The notes beneath the pieces are model-generated. The model did not search any database, was not told where the DNA came from, and saw only the letters and a program-made list of their open reading frames with translations. Position numbers and translations under genes: made by a program. A stretch of DNA of 64,000 nucleotides from Emiliania huxleyi CCMP1516 (taxonomy: Eukaryota; Haptophyta; Isochrysidales; Noelaerhabdaceae). The stretch covers positions 629,993 to 693,992 of the forward strand of contig NW_005202427.1 of assembly GCF_000372725.1 (NCBI RefSeq), given 5' to 3'. Below are positions 60,488 to 64,000 of the stretch, piece by piece (position 1 is the first letter of the stretch; each line of letters starts with the position of its first letter).

Positions 60488-62503
60488 TCACGCGTTCCAC
60501 GACGGGCACGAGCTCAACTCTGACTCGTGGATGTAGCAGATCCCGCCGTTGCAGCGGAAGCCGGCGCCCTCGCGGTGCCACCCAAAGCCCGCCTCACAGA
60601 GACCGAGATCGCGGAGGTGCTGGCGCAGCGCCGAATCCTTCTGGAAGAGCTCCTGCTCATTCTGGCAGACCGCCGCCTGCGTGGCCTTGAGCACCGTCGC
60701 CACCTGCGGCTTGAGCACTCGGATCACTGTCGCCTGGCTGGCGCCCGTCTTATCCACCACCCAGCCAAGCAGGTCATCAGCAAACGGCCCGCCCTGCTGC
60801 ACACCAGACAGCATCGTGACCAGCTCGCGCCGCCGCGCCTGAGACTCGTCGTACCCAAGCGAGACGCACGCCTCCTGCAGCGCCGCCGTGATCCGCTCGT
60901 CGTCGCTTCCGCTATCGCTCTCGCTGCCGTTGTCGCCCCCGGCCACACGCGTCTTCTCCCGCTGCTTGGTGCGCTCCACCGGAGGCCCCGCCCCTGCACC
61001 GCCACCGCCACCGCCGCCGCCACCGCCGCCACCGCCGCCGCCGCCGCCACCGCCACCGCCGCCACCACCGCCGCCGCCACCGCCACCGCCACCGCCCCCT
61101 CCACGGCTGGCGGACGGCGGCCTGGTCGCCCGTCGGGTCGGTGGAAGCGGTGGAGGCGGCGGTCGCTCAGACCGGCCGCGTGCGAGCGCCTCGAGCGCCG
61201 CGTCTGCGTCAGCGCCGACAAAGGCGGGCGTGTCCTCCTCGCCCGCCCCACCGAGGCGTACCGCGCGGGCAGAGAAAAGCTCGTCGTAAAGGGACTCTGC
61301 GTCACGCGCGTTCGCCCAGCCCGCAAAGCCGCGCAGCGCCTCGAGCGCGGCGCCGACGGCGCCGCCATCGCGAAGCTCGATCCCCTCGGCGCTGCAGCGC
61401 CGCCGCAGGTACGCCTCGACGTCGGCGGCGTCCCAGTCTGGAAACTGGAGGCGCTGCTTGAAGCGGGAGGCGAAGCCCGGGTTCGCGACAGCTAGCATGC
61501 GCTGCATCTCTGCCGGGTAGCCAGCCAGCGCGACGATGGTACGGCCGCGGTGCGCATCGGTCGAGAGGAGGTACGTGAGCTGGTCGACCGCCTCGCGCGA
61601 AAAGTAGCCCTGGCCGAGCGAGTAGGCCTCGTCAATGAAGATGAAGCCGCCCGGAGCCGACGCGAACAGCTCATTGACCTTTGTCTTGGTCTGGCCGACA
61701 TAGTCGCCCTGCAGGTTAAGTGCCGACTCGCAAGCAAAGGCGTCCGACGTGAGGACGCCGATTCGAAAGAGCTCGGAGGCCAGCAGCCGCGCCACCGTCG
61801 ATTTGCCCGTCCCCGACGCGCCCGTAAAGATGTAGTTGCCAACGTGCATCGCGGGCGCGTCGGGGGCGAGCTTGCCGTCGGCGCGAAGCCGCGCCGTGAC
61901 CGCCTCAATCGCGTCGAGGTGCGACAGCACGTGCTCGCACTTGTGCATCGAGGCGAGCCGCTCACGTGCGCCGCACCCCTTGTCGGCGCTCGCGGTGCCG
62001 AGCACGTCGCCAATCGTAAGCTCGCCATTGGCCGCGGCCGCCTCGCCGCGCGCGGCCAGCGCCGTCTTGGCGCGGCCGAGTAGCGAGTTGACCGCGCCGG
62101 CGTTGCCAAAGTTGGGCTGCACGCGCTCGCGAGAGAGGCTCGCGAGAGCCGCCTTGCGCACGGCGCGGGGCAGGCGGAGCCCGTCGCGCGCGGCTGCGCG
62201 GTGGAGGAGGAGCTCGAGCTGGGCGTCAGTAAAGTCGGCGAAGCGGAAGGCCGCCTCGAGGCTGAAGCGGCGCTGCAGCCCCGGGTTGGCGTCGCGGAGC
62301 ATCCGTTTCATCTGCGGCTCGTACCCGAGCAGCAGCACCGCGACGTCCTCTCCGGGCTCGTTGTGCACCAAGGAGACGAGCGTGTTGATGGCGGCCTCCC
62401 CGTACGACGAGCCGTGCAGACAGTACGCCTCGTCGATCACTAGCACCTACAGGGGTACGAGCCGTGCCGCGATGGCGAGCCGTGCAGCGAAATGCTGACC
62501 AGC

Positions 62504-62595
<92 letters not shown>

Positions 62596-62685
62596 TTGTG
62601 TGTGCGTGTGTTGGTGTGTTTGTTGTGTGTGTGTGTGTTTGTGTGTTTGTTGTGTGTGCGTGCGTGTGTGTGTGTGTGTGTGTGC

Positions 62686-62720
<35 letters not shown>

Positions 62721-64000
62721 GTTGTGTGTGTGTGTGTGTGTACCTTCCCCCTCGCCGCCTCGAGCAGCCGCGTCGTCTTCTCCTCGCTCTCGCCCACCGC
62801 AGAGCCGAGCAAGTCCGACGCCACCGCCAGAACCACACCCCCGTCACTCAGGTGCCCCGTGCCCTTGAGCACGCGGCCGTAGATTTTCGCCACCGTCGTC
62901 TTGCCCGTCCCAGGATTGCCGAGGAAGAGACGGTTGAGCGGGACGCGCAGGGGGTGTGCGCCGCGCAGCTCTCGCTTGTGGTTCGCCTCCGCGAGTCGCA
63001 CGAGAGCGGCGGTCGCCTCCTTCACCTCTCGCAGCCCCACCTTCTCCTCGAGCTCGCGCAGAGCCACGCCTAGGGGAGATCTGGGGAGATCTGGGGAGGT
63101 ATGGGGAGATATGCAGCCAGAGCTCGCGCAGAGCCACGCCGAGCGACGGAACGTGCTCCGGCGTCGGCGGCGGCCCGATGACGTCCAGGATCGTCAGCGT
63201 GGTCGATCGACCGCCACCACGCTCGAGAGCGCGGGAGTAGGCGGCCTCGTACACCTTGCGCACCTCCCTCGCGTTGCCGAAGCCCTTGGTGCCTCGGCCG
63301 CGCGCCGCGCGCCTCGCCGCCACCTCCGCGACCGCCGGCTCGAGAGTCCACATCCGAGTTGAGACTGAGTCGACGAAGATGTCGCGGAGGTCCGCCTGTT
63401 CACAGCGGGAGGTGTGAAGAGACGCTGTTCACAGCTGGACGATGATGTCGCGGTAGTCCGCCTCGCTGAAGTCCTCGAACTCAACCTCCTTGAACCGCGA
63501 GCGGAGCGCGGGGGCGTGCGCATAGAGCTTGCTCTCGATCTCCTCCTTGGTGCCCGTGAGGAGGATGGAGAGGCTCTCGCGCGAGCGCTCAGCGTGATCG
63601 GCCAGCAGCGAGAGGACGGCGCGGCCTTCGGCGGACTTTTTGGGCTCAATCGCGGCCGCGTCGTCAACCAGCAGCACCGACGCCTCCTCGAGCCGCGTCG
63701 ATGCCTCGTCGACGCCGTCACGCGCCAGCGCCTCGCCCGTCGTCTCATCGATGTCGTCTGCACAGCCCTCGCGCAGCCCCAGCTCGCAAAGCAGGCCGGC
63801 GAGGAGTCGTGCGACCTGCGCGCGCACAAAGAGGGGCGGTGGGGGCGAGGGGTGGAGAGTGGAGGTGAGGGGTGGTGGTCAGTGGAGGCGAGTGGTGGCG
63901 GCGGGGCGGGGGTGGGTGGGTTCGCGACCGTCGTCTTGCCGGTGCCGGGGTTGCCCAACAGCGCAAAGTTCAACGAAGTCTTTTCACGTTGCTGCTCGAG
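60488..64000 (-). CDS. multi-module CbbX/SpoVK-type AAA+ ATPase (5' end beyond window)
   Basis: Three AAA+ modules are visible on the minus strand. AAA-1 has LNFALLGNPGTGKTT at the right edge, intron 63816-63928, then VARLLAGLLCELGLR, SVLLVDDAAAIEP (Walker B) and LSILLTGTKEEIESKL. AAA-2 has VPLNRLFLGNPGTGKTTVAK (about 62910), intron 62447-62743, then VLVIDEAYCLHGSSYGEAAI and LLLGYEPQMKRMLRDANPGL. AAA-3 has NYIFTGASGTGKSTVARLLA (about 61810), GDYVGQTKTKVNELF, FIFIDEAYSLGQG and LAGYPAEMQRML..NPGFASRF. IDEAY, GY..(E/Q)M, N.GL/F..RF are the CbbX/CfxQ family signature. A Gly run of about 35 residues (61000-61100) and a UBA-like region (AALQEACVSLGYDESQARRR) precede a terminal CEAGFGWHREGAGFRCNGG Cys module. 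Function is unknown; AAA-1 has a nonstandard VDDAA Walker B, so it may be a regulatory module. Confidence 0.82.
62507..62741. repeat. (TC)n then (TG)n compound microsatellite
   Basis: (TC)n at 62507-62540, then interrupted (TG)n with TTTG and GTGCG variants to 62741. It fills most of intron 62447-62743 of the AAA+ gene. Confidence 0.97.
63070..63139 (-). repeat. introner-like intron in the AAA+ gene
   Basis: 70 nt. On the minus strand it starts GCGTGGCTCTGCGCGAGCTC, contains ATCTCCCC(A) units, and ends CCCCTAG before a second copy GCGTGGCTCTGCGCGAGCTC. Splicing gives PSLGVALRELEEKVGLREV in frame. The direct duplication is 20 bases and perfect. Confidence 0.87.

Noticed and set aside
62447..63067. 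Thr/His or Cys/Val repeat proteins across the TG microsatellite
   Set aside because: The microsatellite lies in an intron with good GT-AG borders joining RGK to VLVIDEAY of the AAA+ gene.
1..64000. tRNA, rRNA or other structured RNA genes
   Set aside because: Looked for tRNA A/B-box words and rRNA core words by eye and saw none; a covariance-model scan would be needed to be sure.

Overview
The window is GC-rich nuclear DNA of a microbial eukaryote, most likely a haptophyte alga. The evidence is spliced genes with short GT-AG and GC-AG introns, a UGA-decoded selenoprotein, secreted Cys-rich modules of a type common in haptophytes and related algae, one gene product with a plastid-style bipartite leader, dense minisatellites, and two 100-base assembly gaps (3524-3623, 38118-38217). 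The lineage call is inference; the eukaryotic origin is seen directly. Coordinates of multi-exon genes are outer limits, and many exon borders are only approximate.

Layout. 1-5.1 kb: edge of an alpha/beta hydrolase, a SelM/Sep15-type selenoprotein, a PPR protein swollen by tandem repeats, and remains of a glycoside hydrolase. 5.9-15.8 kb: a KNL2/Mis18BP1-like centromere protein, an unrecognised five-repeat protein, a Kv-type channel with EF hands, a Sec20 SNARE, and a small presequence-bearing protein. 16.7-18.7 kb: RAB3GAP2. 18.8-22.4 kb: gene-poor and repeat-rich. 22.4-30 kb: a P-loop kinase, a KCTD-type BTB protein and COG1. 30.4-39 kb: MMS19, a block of dispersed repeats, and mitoribosomal mS29/DAP3 split by a 17-bp minisatellite. 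39.2-46.6 kb: an uncharacterised protein, a sulfotransferase with a Cys-rich domain, and a CCCH zinc finger/DEDDy exonuclease/SMR fusion with a broken partial duplicate beside it. 46.8-51 kb: long-form tRNase Z. 52-60.3 kb: a Cys/Pro-rich wall-type protein, a GNAT-like protein, an arylsulfatase whose N-terminal half is not visible, a CRAL-TRIO protein and a DMT/EamA transporter. 60.5-64 kb: a multi-module CbbX-type AAA+ protein running off the right edge.

Neighbours do not form operons. The recognisable set is mostly housekeeping: Golgi and ER traffic (RAB3GAP2, COG1, Sec20), Fe-S cluster delivery (MMS19), tRNA 3' processing (tRNase Z), mitochondrial translation (mS29) and centromere licensing (KNL2).

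The most striking pattern is in the introns. In at least five genes a short intron of about 70-120 bases is bounded by two near-identical copies of the surrounding exon (about 15-35 bases), and its interior is an array of a short repeat (CCTTCTAGGAA-like or TCTCCCCA-like). Each intron starts inside the first copy (GT or GC) and ends at CTAG or CAG immediately before, or inside, the second copy, and removing it restores the reading frame. This is the layout expected if introns arise by local duplication of coding DNA (introner-like intron gain). The second highlight is the selenoprotein with an in-frame TGA in a C-x-x-U motif.
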